DNA of 64,000 nt, from NCBI GenBank assembly GCA_008711295.1, contig VUYV01000062.1, positions 698,915-762,914 of the forward strand. The letters run 5' to 3'. The translations under genes were made by a program, and so were the position numbers. Positions 1-33,601 of this stretch are shown in pieces. The notes beneath the pieces were generated by a model that saw only the letters and a list, made by a program, of their open reading frames with translations, made no database searches and was not told the origin of the DNA. How positions within the stretch are numbered: the stretch's first letter is position 1; each line of letters starts with the position of its first letter. This DNA is from Anarhynchus alexandrinus (Eukaryota; Chordata; Aves; Charadriiformes; Charadriidae).

Positions 1-3000
1 GAATTTGCAGGTCACATGGCATAGCAGAACCTTAATTCAGCTGGGTCTCTCAGGTATTTCCATCATACCAGTTACCAGTCATTCCAGTATATATTCTGTT
101 CACCTGTGAGATAAATTACCTTGTCAGTGCATAGCCTTGCTTTAGGAATAACAGGGGAGTGGGGTGTCACAGATGTCTTCAATATAGTGCTCGCAGAAAG
201 CTTCAGGGAACAACGGGGTTGAAAAGGGAACACAGATAAGGTTGCAGCCCATCACAATGTGTGCCATTTTTTCTCTCCCTCAACTCTGTTAAGAGATGGC
301 AAAATCACTCCTGCTCTTTTTTCTGTTTTAGCAGGAAAGTCTTGGCAGGCTTTGCCTTTTTGCAAGTGCAGGGATTGCAAGTGTTGCCTTGATGAGCTGC
401 GTAGTGATAGGTCCTCATATTGACCTTCATACAGTCTAAAGCCAATACCTGCATAACATAAGAACCACACAGTATATATGCCATTTTTCCTTCTGAAATA
501 TGCACAACAGAAAACGTGCACTTATTTCCAACATTGTTCCGCAGCATAGGGTGTCAAATAAATTAGTAGAACAGACAATCCTTAGAAAGGCAGTTAACTC
601 AGATCAAATATTAGAAAGTGTAAAATTTTAAGCATGTTAAACTTGTATTGTACAGTAGGATATGATTTAATATCCAGCTTCTTCCACAGTTACAGTCTGT
701 ACAGAGTGAGACAATAGCATTGTCTATGGCAGTTTATTAAGTTGTTACAACTCACAAACACAACCTATTCTGAAATATAAACACAGTTTTCAAATATACT
801 GCCATATTTTCACTTGTGGAATAGAACTTGCTCTATATACCCGCTCAGTGTGTTTCAGAGACTTCTGCTGAACACTGCTTATCGTATTTCCCACCCTGCT
901 ACACAGTGATATCTGATCAGACCTTCTGCTCCATGTCTGCATTCACTTACCACAAGATAGCCTTAAACAAGATTCTAACGAACAGACTTTGTGCTTGTTT
1001 CACCCAGCAAGAAACTGGAAAGAAACCTTCATAACTTCAACTTTTCATACTTTTTTTTTTTTTAAATAGTTTTATAGCAAAGTATAGAACCATTCACTTT
1101 ATTGTGTAAGGATGTCATCCTTTGGACTGGAAAGACCTTTTTAGATAGAACATCACAAAACCTCCGCTGTTTGTTTTGATACCAAACAAGGTACCTCCCT
1201 GCCCAACAGCTTGCCTTCTTTAATTTAGCCGAATTCATCTTGTGTGTGAGTGTTTCTGTATGTTTACAGCATCAGGAGATATTATCTTAACAAAACTTTT
1301 TCAAAGTACACCTACCCTGTATTTTATAGGAGGGAGAGAATACGTGCATGCAACACTAATATTTAATCCATAACCACCACAACTAAGTAGCAGTCCTAGT
1401 AATGAGAAGGTGTCACATATACTTTAGATGGGGAAAAAAAGATCTAGATTCTATTTCTGTCTCTGCCACTACAGCACTGACTAACAACTGGCAACTCTGC
1501 TAATTCTCCACTTCTCCTCCCAGCTAAGGGCTTATGAACAGACACACACAATTTAAGGCAGACTCCCATTACATCCTTCTTACTATGTATCACTCACCAT
1601 TACTGCATGATAATACAAACAAAAGACAAGCAAGAGCCTATCAGTGAGGAAAGAAATAAAGGGCCATAACATTTTTACAGGAACATTACAAACTCATTTA
1701 AGCTGCTTTATTATTTGTATATAATTAAATATCATATTAAAAGAAATCATAACCTCCCCTCCCAAATATCTCCTCAAGCAGCAATTACATTCACCTCCTA
1801 CCAGAAACATTTGAATAATGTCCCTGAAAGGCCCTGAGACTAAACCCACCAGATGGGATAGATGAGATATTCTGGGCTTTTGCATGAATTATTTCAATCC
1901 ATCATAATTTGGAAGACTCATAGCTGCTGTAATACTGGAAAGCTTAATTTGATTTCCGTTTATAAAGTAGGGCTTTGATGGATGCTATAAAACAAAGGAT
2001 AACCATCTAGCTACTATATCTTTATCTTCTCTGCATTTTTGTTGACAGCAGAGAACTGAGGGCTCTGACTCATGATCTACAGCAGTTTAAACTGATATGC
2101 CAGCTGCGACAACTGAGAAACCAACACACAGCAGCCCTGCAGTAGCAAGGGGAGCTGAAGCGAATCTCCTGCTAAGAACATCGGTAATATTTTAGGCCAC
2201 TACAACATACACTGCTTATGAATCAGAGCCCTAAATAATTTTTAGTCAAAATGAATACACTGAATTGTGTAAAAAAAATAATATTTGTGTGCACACACTG
2301 AATCAGTAGAGACTCTGCAAATTAATTTCATGATCACACTAGCATTGTCTTAAACCATTTAATTTTTAGTGCTATCTCCTTACTCATTTACTCAAAAGTC
2401 AGCTTCTGGATCAACTCTGAAAGGGAAACAAGTCTGAACACTGTGAAGCTGAGTGTTTATGTTACATGTTTCACATTAAATTACACTCAGCCTTGGAAAT
2501 TTCTCCTTAGATTAGATGCTAGCAGCTGATAGACATGCATACCAAGTGAATAAAAATTTGGTTAAAAGCTAAAATACAGCAAATTCTATTTCCCTAACAT
2601 AAAGAATCCTTGGGTAGCTACAAATGCAACAAAAACATTAATTTGTTTCCAGTGAATGTCAAATATTGCTATTTTAATGCCCCTTCACTTCAGAATGTCA
2701 AGAATGTCCTTATCCATATTCTTGGTGTTCTGCCAGTAGGAGATCTGGCAAAGGACTCTGATGTGCTCTTTTTAACTCAAGGCCCTCTGCCGCAAAGATC
2801 TCCCACAGAAAAGTATTTATAAACCACAATGTATCTCCTCCACCTCTTGGAAAATATTGCCAGACCTTCATGCTTTGCCTTTTAGATACTCCCAATTTCC
2901 TTCTGTCTTTGCAAGACACACAATTGACTTGGGTTCATTTGGATTCAAGGGGCAGTAATGCTCCTCACATAAAGGAGTCAGACTCAGACTGGCTTCAGTA

Positions 3001-6000
3001 TCATCACTGGCTGTGATATCTTCTCTGATTTTTAATGTAATCCCTCTGAATTTCTTTTCTTTTTAAAATATAATTTCTCATGCATTGATATCTTAACTTT
3101 TGGCAATCAGAGTTGTCCAAACATCAGATTTCTGGTTGCAATTTTGAACTCAAAGAACTCATATCAAAGGTAAATATATTACTACCAATTTCATTTGCAT
3201 CTCAAAACTAAACTATTAGCAAACTCAAGAAAAGTACAGTCCCTGGGCCAAGAAGCAAATGAAATCAAACATATAGCAGTAAGGACACCAACAAAGGTCT
3301 AAAACGAAAGACATAGAAGATAACTTCTGCACTAAGACTGGGTAACTGTGCAAATATTTATGATGTTCATACATCATCCCGTAACATTCTACATTTTCTT
3401 CCAACGCCGTTTACCTTTAAACTGAAGAGTTAACAAGTGGCTCCCTCTATTGTTACATGAATGTCAGTACTGGTATTTCCTTCCAGTAACTGTTTTAAAT
3501 TGTTTTGTGACCATCAAAATCATTAAATAAAATTAAAAAACTGAAATGCTCACAGTTTGAATTGATCTTTAACATTCGTTTTAAAAGGGGATGTGTGTGT
3601 GTCTATACCAGCATACATGCAAGACAGCCTTTTATTTTTTGCTTGTATTTTTTTTTACTAATAGCCTCTGAATAATATTTTGCCCAAAGATTTATCTTAA
3701 AATTAATAATACTAAGACTCAATACTTCGAATATTGTATGCTCATTCAACAGTCAGGTAGAAAATTCATATGTTACTTTGGATTTGAATCACAATGATTC
3801 CTATACTTGGCAACAAATGATAAGAAAATAAAACTTAATTAGTATGTTTCAGCAGAACTATATCATCTTTGGAGCATCGTTTCTATTTTTTATTAAAAAT
3901 ATGTAATATTTTAGCTCTCTTATGTACATTAAAAGTATCATTCCTGAAACAGTTAAAAATGTAGTCAAGTAGAGACTGAAAAGGGGAACAAATGTATTCA
4001 AAACCAGTTTCCTCTTAAAAAATACTTCCTTTGTATTTGCCATTTAAAATGATATAATGCAATCTTACAGAATTTAGCTAGCCATAAGGCAGACAGCAAA
4101 ACTTGGTTTTTCATACACAGCTGCATAGTTTCAACAGTACAATGGAACCCCATTCTAAAAATAAATGCATACACAGACAGGTGAAAAATGTACATATCTA
4201 AAATTCATCTGTTTTTAAAAATTCATCATATATCCCATTTACTTGAGCGTTGCAGTATTTCCACTGTATAGATAGAATTACATACCAACATATATGTACA
4301 AAATTGGGCACACAGTAGCAGTCAGGGGCACTAAAAATACTTTGGATGCAATTAGTTGCACTGCTGTAAGGCCCTTGGATTTACATTCTGTGATGAAAGA
4401 GAGAAACTGAACATATCAGAGACACACCTAATTTTGTAACCAGACTCCTCCAAATACCAGAATACCTTACGATAGTTTATACTGCTTCACACAGCAGATT
4501 AGGAAGTCTTTGAATCTGCAAAGTAATTATTATTTTCATAAATACAGTTTAAAATAACAGGTCCTATATATGAATTACAGCAGAACTACAAGCTTCCCAA
4601 TAGAACAGAGCCATCCAGAACGTAAATCAGGCCCAGATCTAAAAATAGCCTTGGATGTAGCTACAAGCAATTCCAGCAAGAAAGGCATTCATATCAAACA
4701 CAGCCTGCAAGCTTGCAGAGCAGAAGGAAACACTGTCAGTATTAGAAAGACACCGTACGATTCACTGTTTTTCATGGAAATTTCTCAAGCGCTTTCTATG
4801 CTGTTGCAAAAGGCAGTTCAGAAATACTCTTCCAAAACACAAACTACCCTAACATGGCACTGAAAGAGAAAGGAAAGGCAGCAGCACCAGCACTGCATAC
4901 TAGGACTTGTTTGTAGCTTTGCTTATTTACAACCAGAATAAAATTATTTACATTTCATAATGCCTATCTTAAAACTTAGAGAAAAAACTCCTTTCAACAG
5001 TAAACAGCTGAATTTATCACAAAAATCTTGTACTCTTCTTCACACCAGGAATCAGACTCAGTCTCAGGACTTTATCCTGGAGTTTTATAAAATGTTAAAG
5101 GGTGGGAGAGAGGAATGCTGCATCACTCACTCATAAGGGATGGTCCCTATTATTTTCCACTCAAAACACTGCTTCTAGTTGTGTTTTTTCAGTAACCAAA
5201 GGCTGAATAGCACAAAGCACACTTTAGGAACAGACTTTAGAAAGAAATAAAGATTACAACGTATGTATATTCTCACATCAGCACCTTAAAAAATGAACAT
5301 GTACACAACCAGGATACACATAAGTAAAAGAAGACAAGTTGTTCAAGAGGCATGTTCACACATGCATGCAGGCTCTAAGCAGTTTAAGGGAGCCTATAGC
5401 TAATATCAGACAGACTGCAAAGAAAGCAAGCCATTTCCCTTTAAAATTGAGAACAAATAAAGCCCAAAAATCACACTGGAGTTCTGTCTTTGCTTGATTA
5501 AGTAATTGTGTGACTTTGAAGTGATTCATCTATTCCTGATTAAGCCCAAGCATGAATATTTATTTTGGCATACGAACACAATACTTGAAATTTTTCAGGC
5601 CTAGCTCCATCATTCGGGACAAGAAAAACAAAGCCCAAAAGTCTCTGCCATCAGTTGCAGCCAACCGATTCACATGAACAGAAGCCTTGCTTGGTAAGGT
5701 AAAAAGACTGAAGTACTTGATGAGGTAAAAAGATTGAAGCCCATCTCCTTTACTACAGATAGCTACACGGTTACACAGCATTTGCACCATTAAATCATAG
5801 CCCTAACAGGAAACACATTGGATTGTATCTTTTAGCAGTTATTTAAAAACAGAAGTACAGTCTTGACGGCTCTGGTACCCCTCATGTCATATGCAGGCAG
5901 TTCAGCACAGTGGGCTACCTGCAGTTTGCCGTCTCAGTTTAATACTGATGTTACTATGTTTTGTCAAGCCTAGCAGTGCGGATAGAGCAGCGAGATTGAA

Positions 6001-7214
6001 GCTCACCTAAAACACATACCTGCTGCCCTGTACCCAGCTGAGGGCTTTGCTGTTACCACGCGGTCCATCACTGAGCAAGGGTTTGGCTTGTGCTCCCTCA
6101 TCCCCTGTCGCTTTCTCAGCAGCCTCTCTCCCCTCAGGGTCTCGCATAGCCTTCACTCTCAACCTGCCTGCTTCAGCTGCAAAATTGGACCAAGGCACAG
6201 AAAACCAGCACAGCTACTGCCCAGGCTGCCATACAAGCTTGCAAAGCCTTCACTTAAGCACTGTGTCAGTCACCAGCCACCCTCCCAGCCTTCCTGTTTC
6301 CTCACGCCCCATTTCCCTCCCTCCCTCCCTGCCACAGCTCACCTGAGGTGAAACAAGATGGACGCCCTCAGAGGCCTCATTTTCCACAGCAGCCCTGCTG
6401 CTGTGGCACTGGTTGCAGGGTGGATGATGCTGGAGCCAGCTGAGAAAAATCTTCGTGTCAGCCCTGGACATCTGCCTAGGCAGGACAGATGTCATAGCGG
6501 GATGAGGAAGGATTTACCACGGAGCTCGTTGCTGCAGTGAGGCTTGGGAGCTTGGTCACCACTTCCGTCCGCCATACTGAGCAGTTTTAGGCAAGTTGGT
6601 TCTTTCTTGTGCCTCAGTGTCTCTGAAAAATGGGAACGATTATGCTGGCCATCTGTGTGGGACATTTTGGTTGATAAGAAAAAAAGATACTCATCAAATA
6701 CTCTCTGTGGCAATTCTGTAGTTCCTCATGTCAAAGCCCTTTTCTTTCATGTTTTCCACCCATTAAAACATAAGCATTGTCTCAGATCTGTCTATAAAAA
6801 AAATGGGAATTATGTAGTAATATTTGTGCTACAAATTGACCCTCTGCATGCTCATTCTGTGTTACACAAAAGGCGATTTACAATTATGTTGTCAGCTTAT
6901 CATTAATCAATAGTATTTTTTCATTGGCAAAAAGAACATGTGGGCACTTGCCGTATACCCAGCGGATTATCTGTTGCCCACAGGCACTCTATTGTCCTCA
7001 GCAAGCTTGTGAATGGACCTATGTAATGCTCCTGCTCCTGTGTGAAAAAAACTTGTTCAGTTCTGTAACAGTCTCTTCCTAGAGATTTTTACCTATTCAC
7101 ATTAATGTTTTCATCTTAACTTTCTTCAGTGAGGAACAGCTTTCCCACATACGACAGTATTTTGACAATTTTTCCTATTTTTCTTTCTTCACACAAGTTA
7201 GCACTAGGAAATAG
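1..7214. other. Non-coding DNA left of N4BP1
   Basis: AT-rich sequence with only short ORFs (up to 99 aa at 6047-6346, 97 aa at 4570-4863) that show no recognisable domain, and with overlapping frames on the other strand. 6000-6560 is more GC-rich but not a strong CpG island. Human synteny predicts the SIAH1 5' end further left, but I recognise no SIAH1 exon here. Confidence 0.6.
6586..6645 (+). mobile_element. MIR/CORE-SINE-like relic
   Basis: The run TTAGGCAAGTTGGTTC, TGTGCCTCAGTGTCTC and AAAAATGGGAACGATTATG follows the order of the MIR 3' half (GGGCAAGTCACTT...TGTGCCTCAGTTTCC...TAAAATGGGGATAATA). It is diverged, as expected for an amniote-age SINE. Confidence 0.5.
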
Positions 7215-10200
7215 TATTTTACAATAAATACAACAGTTTATTTCATATTTTTAAACTGATGTGCTTTTTCTCTTAGGTTCAGTCAACTGTCTTCCAAGAT
7301 GATGGGAAAAGTGCCTGGAACACACAACGCATTAACACTGGTAGGAAAAGAAAGCCCAAATACCACATTATGGGACACACTGGGAAACACAGTACGAAGA
7401 CACTTCATGGCATTAGCTGAGGTCCAGCAGGAGTGGCAAGTTCAGGCTCCCCATCAGTGCAGGACTTCCTTGTAAAACCATGTCACTCACTGTACGCTGC
7501 TTTTGCCAGCGCAGAACCCAACAGTATCTCTGAAGTGTGAACTGTCTGGGATCAGGCGCAATGCAGGAAGCAGAGTAGAGGGCTCCAAGATCACTGCTTA
7601 GAGCAGGATCCTGTTGGTCCCAAACCAACAAATCCAGTGCCTTGGATATCTGAACTGCGCTGTTTGCTACAGAAGGATCACACCAAAACTAAACAACAGT
7701 TACACATTAGTTATCACACACAACTACTTGAATGCACTCAGGCAATCATGGTATTTTATTGTTTTAGTATGGAGCTAGGAGATTGTACATATATCCAGGA
7801 TTTGGGGTTTTTTTGTTGCTCATAAAAAAGCAACAGCTGGGTCTTGGCACTTTTTTTGCTATCATGGGTAAACTCAGGGCTGCTCAAGTAAAAGTAGCTG
7901 TATCTACCTGGAATTACAAATATCTTATCCCAGACAATAGGGAAGTTCTGAGCAAGATCAAAGAAATATTCCTTTATCTTCTCTTTTCAGTGGAAATACC
8001 AAAAAACTGAAAGCTGTATTGGCAGTACATACCATCTCACAGAAAATTAGTTTATTCTAGGGATCAGGAATATTCTGGCTACATTTGGACTTTGACTTGA
8101 CCTTTCCCTCTGCTCATTCCACTCTGAGCACTTTGTACAGTTGATAAAGGAGAATCACAGACCAACTTTCTTGCATAAAAAAGCATATTTTCTTTGCCAT
8201 TAAAAAAAAAAATCTAAACAAAAAACTTGTTCTGTTGGATCCAAGAAAGCTTTCTTGGTTGCTGTTCCATGCAGTGCTGGTTCTGTTGTGCACAGAAAGA
8301 GACTGTTTACAGATTTTATGAACAGCCATACTTACAGTAAGTAGGCTAATAGGAAACTAAGAACAAGTGAAAACAGAACTGGAAGACACTGATGGTTTTG
8401 TTCTAAGTGCAGTTGAGATGGCACCCTGGGTGTTCCTCTACCATATAGTATAGCATTGCAACAGCTCCACCCATTTCCCTCAAGGAAAATTCAGACCATA
8501 CTGGTTATGCTTTTCATCTTCCCTGTTAACAGAGATGCAGTGTTTAAAACGCAAAGCTAAAGGGACAATAGAACCTAAAAAAAACCCCCAGAAAACAAAG
8601 AACCTTTGGACTCACTTGATATCATTTTACAGGAACTTTGGCTGCAACAGTTTGCTTTAACGTCCAGCAATAACCTTCTGCCACCAAAATCAGTTAATTT
8701 GGCAAGTCTGTCCTCTATCTGGGAAAAAATGGTAAGATTACAGGTTTTAGATAGCTACCATTCCCAGCTTGGCTTCTTGTGTCATGAAAAAGCAATCAGC
8801 TACTACTCTGCTGAACATTTGATGCTACTTTCCTCTTTAATTCCTTCCAATTTGGATGTTTAGCACAGAAGTGTACCGCACATCAGCATTTACTAGCATT
8901 AACATAGTTCCCTAATCCACTGCTAGCTCGTGACGTTTACATACTTCACCGTGTCTCCCACACTAGATAGTACATGGTACTTATATTTTGCTGTGTCTGC
9001 AGTGTCATACTCCATTTTTTATCATCTTCCTTCCTTGTGACAAACAAATGAAAACAAAACTGTAATTCTTTATCTGCACTTCTGTACTGCACAGTTGGTT
9101 TCAGTATTTCATATACTAATGTGCAAAGGAGACATGGAACAGTTTGTATTGCTCTTGGTCCATTTCCTTGATTCTCCTGATTGCCTCTAGAAGAGCTTAT
9201 TAGGAATTAAGAAGCTGACCCAAAGTTCCTGTGTCTCACTCCAATGTACAACTAAGCAGAATTATCCAATTTGCCACCACTTGGGATCCTATCCCTGCTA
9301 AGGAAAAGCCCTTCACTGGCCATAATTTATTCCCTTACTACTTATTAAAATGATACCAACTCCAATCAGTGACAACAGGCTTTAGGAAGCTACCTAAGCT
9401 TTTATGGGGACAGAACTCACATAGCACTCAGTAGGCAAGCACTGCTTCTTGGTGAACATGTGGTGGTCAGAATGACTCTGCCCACTCTGCCTGACTAATT
9501 GCCCACTCATTCACACAGAAAAAAAATAATTAAGATTTGTCTATTTGGATGTAGAAACATTCAAAACCTTTCTTTATCATCACTTGTGTTTTTAAGATGC
9601 TGTAGTAACTGTTCCCAATACTTTTCTTTTGCTCTTGCTGCAATCATCTCTCAGTTTACTCCTGTTGAGGGAAGAACAAGACTGCCTTCTGTTTCTGACT
9701 TCACAATACATGTGAAAGGACAATGCAAGAAGACAGACTTCCAACACCCTCACTTCCTCAGTATATTTCAGCTCTTTTGCATTTAAGCAAAGACTGATTT
9801 CAGACCCAGGGAACTGGAGAAAAAGCCACTTTACTTACGCTTTAGGGTAAGTCTCAGTACATCAGAAATTTAACACGGGCTCTGTAGCCCACATTTTCTT
9901 TACAGTCTAATTTGATTTTACTAATGTGAACACTTAGCACCAGAAAATGGTTAAAAGGGAGATATAACAGACTTAAGTGTGTCCAGAGACATAGACACAT
10001 AGTAATCTTCACTTTGCTCCTGCTCTTGAAAGTGGTCCTATTGGTCAGCTTTCATAAATGATGTTCTTTTTTTCCCCACCTTACTTTTGGGATAGATCCC
10101 AGAACAGATTTAAAGGGGTAGAGGTGAATGTTAACTGCAGTGTATTAGCTCTGCACAAGCCAGCATGCCATTTCTAGATAAACAGCATCACATTCTGTTC

Positions 10201-10272
10201 ATAGCTCATCACAGCATTCAGATTTAGAACAGGGAGGGCAAAGACAAACAGGTAATATCACAGATTGTTAAA

Positions 10273-10326
10273 GATACTAAAATTATTGTGAAAGAGAGAG
10301 ATACTAAAATTATTATGAAAGAGTAC
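10273..10326 (+). repeat. Tandem duplication, 2 copies of 27 bp
   Basis: GATACTAAAATTATTGTGAA recurs 27 bp later with one G-to-A difference. A recent local duplication in the N4BP1 3' region. Confidence 0.85.
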
Positions 10327-10935
10327 TGACAGTCAAAAGAATTTCCAATTTAAAAAACAATGTAGGTATCACAGATCTTTTAAAGCATTACAAATATGTT
10401 CTATTGAGGAGAGTTGTGAATTTCCACTTTCTAATTAAAACCTTCCCTCTCCTAACTACTCTAGCATAGTATCTCTCAACCTGGATGAACAGGCAAATGG
10501 ATTTCCTTGGTTTGTTTTCGTTCCACAGGCACTAAGATTTTAGCCATATACACAAAGCTTCTTAGCTGCCCGTAGTATCAGAAGGCTGCTTAGTATCCAT
10601 AAGTTATTCGTATAATACACAGTTTTACCCACAACACTCTTACAATAACTGTTATTTGTCTTGCATTTAATCTTTCCTTATAGAAGAACGAGTATCTCAG
10701 AAGCCTTCCTGCTGATCATTACAAACCAACAGATGCCTAACGCCACCTTGTGACAGTACTTCAACGATACACCGAACATCCACTGCTCCTACAGACCGAT
10801 CTTCAAACTGCTGCTGTTCACAGACCCTCAGGAATATAGCCTATTTCCAAAATCCACGATGCAAGCTTAAGGAAAGCAGATTCACATATACACTATGTAG
10901 AAGTCTTCATATCTGAAAATATTAAAAGGGTCTGT

Positions 10936-10941
10936 TTTATT
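10936..10941 (-). terminator. Candidate proximal polyadenylation signal for N4BP1
   Basis: AATAAA on the minus strand, about 540 nt past the stop codon. It is the first canonical hexamer I noticed in the 3' UTR. Use is unproven; more distal hexamers exist. Confidence 0.35.
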
Positions 10942-11482
10942 TCCATGGAGAAGTATTTCAAAGTTCATACGTGAAGGAGGTACTAGTAGAGCACAGGTTT
11001 TCTTATAATATCTATACTCTAGATACAAACACCATCAATGATATCTGACAGGTGCATGGCTTATGTTATAGTATGTTACGCGTGCATCTGGAAAATACAT
11101 CTGAAGCTGTAAGAGTCAATTTTAAGCCTCTGACATGATTTTTCCCTTTTGAGGAAAGGGGTTTTTAAAAAGTGCTAACACACTGTTTAAAGTGATAACA
11201 GTTCATTAGAACTGCTACTGCTCTAATAAGCCATTCAAGTGAAGCAGAAGATTTGTTTTTTTTCATAGAAAGTATTATTACAAATCTGTAGTAGCAGCAG
11301 TTTTTAATTTAGCAAAAACTGGCATCTATTAGCAACAGAACATACACAAAAAATATCTTTGTTTATACAAATAAAATTAGGTTCTGAATATTCACAAAGT
11401 AACATAATAGAGCAACATTTTTCTTCACATTGATATTCAAAGTTAGTCAGATCAGTTGTGATATAAAAACCCTGTAAAATAT

Positions 11483-33196
<21,714 letters not shown>

Positions 33197-33293
33197 CAGG
33201 GCCGGCCGCGCCGCCCCGCGCCCCGGCCGACCATCCCGCTGGGCCCAGGACAACAACACGGGGAATCCCCAGGCTCCCTCCGCACCCCCTCGC

Positions 33294-33301
33294 GGACGTC
33301 A
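33294..33301 (-). promoter_or_regulatory. CRE/ATF-like site
   Basis: The minus strand reads TGACGTCC, one base from the palindromic CRE. It lies about 100 bp before the start codon inside the CpG island. Only the motif supports it. Confidence 0.35.
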
Positions 33302-33364
33302 TCGACCCGCGACGCCGGCGCGCGCCAGGAGGCGGAGAGCACCTCCCCTCAGCGCCGGCGCCAT
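33299..33364 (-). other. Possible upstream ORF of N4BP1 (21 codons)
   Basis: An ATG with A at -3 and G at +4 (strong context) opens a 21-codon frame ending in TGA. It sits 168 nt upstream of the main ATG in the same frame but is closed by its own stop. It is part of the mRNA only if transcription starts upstream of 33364. The ATG overlaps the YY1-like site, so it may simply be that motif. Confidence 0.35.
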
Positions 33365-33367
33365 CTT
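33357..33367 (-). promoter_or_regulatory. YY1-like site near the likely transcription start
   Basis: The minus strand reads AAGATGGCGCC, matching the YY1 core AAGATGGCGGC except for one base. YY1 sites of this kind typically lie just downstream of transcription starts, which would place the start near 33370-33400 (inference). Confidence 0.45.
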
Positions 33368-33423
33368 TAGGGAGGGCGTCGGAAGCTCTCCTCCCTCAGG
33401 CCCGGTCCCTCCCGCCTTTCCGC

Positions 33424-33431
33424 GGGGCGGG
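33424..33431 (+). promoter_or_regulatory. GC box (Sp1/KLF-type)
   Basis: GGGGCGGG in the CpG island, about 230 bp upstream of the N4BP1 start codon. Confidence 0.45.
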
Positions 33432-33601
33432 CAGTGTGTGGCGGAGCTCGGAGCAGTGCCGGGGGCCCAGCCGGCAGTCTTCTGCTTTTGCTCGGGTGCC
33501 TGCAGTCGTGCCCCAGGGGGCCCCGAGAGGAGGCTGGCGGTTCACCCGCCGCCGTGAGCGCCAGGCACAGTCTCCATACAGCGGTCTCTGCCCGCCCGGG
33601 A

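Larger units (their letters stand above)
7215..11482 (-). other. N4BP1 3' UTR and downstream sequence, end unresolved
   Basis: No coding sequence is seen here. Minus-strand AATAAA signals appear as TTTATT at 10936-10941, 9326-9331, 8051-8056, 7755-7760 and 7237-7242. Mammalian N4BP1 transcripts have a 3' UTR of several kb, so a distal site is plausible, but sequence alone cannot say which is used. The 7215 limit is only the last signal considered. Confidence 0.4.

Noticed and set aside
1430..1510. CTGTCTCTGCCACTACAGCA, recalling the MIR core
   Set aside because: Match limited to one block and the rest does not follow.
4570..4863. 97-codon plus-strand ORF
   Set aside because: No recognisable domain or relative, no splice or promoter context. 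Treated as chance.
8606..8863. 85-codon plus-strand ORF
   Set aside because: Looks protein-like by eye (Leu/Ser-rich) but has no motif and lies in the probable N4BP1 3' region, antisense.
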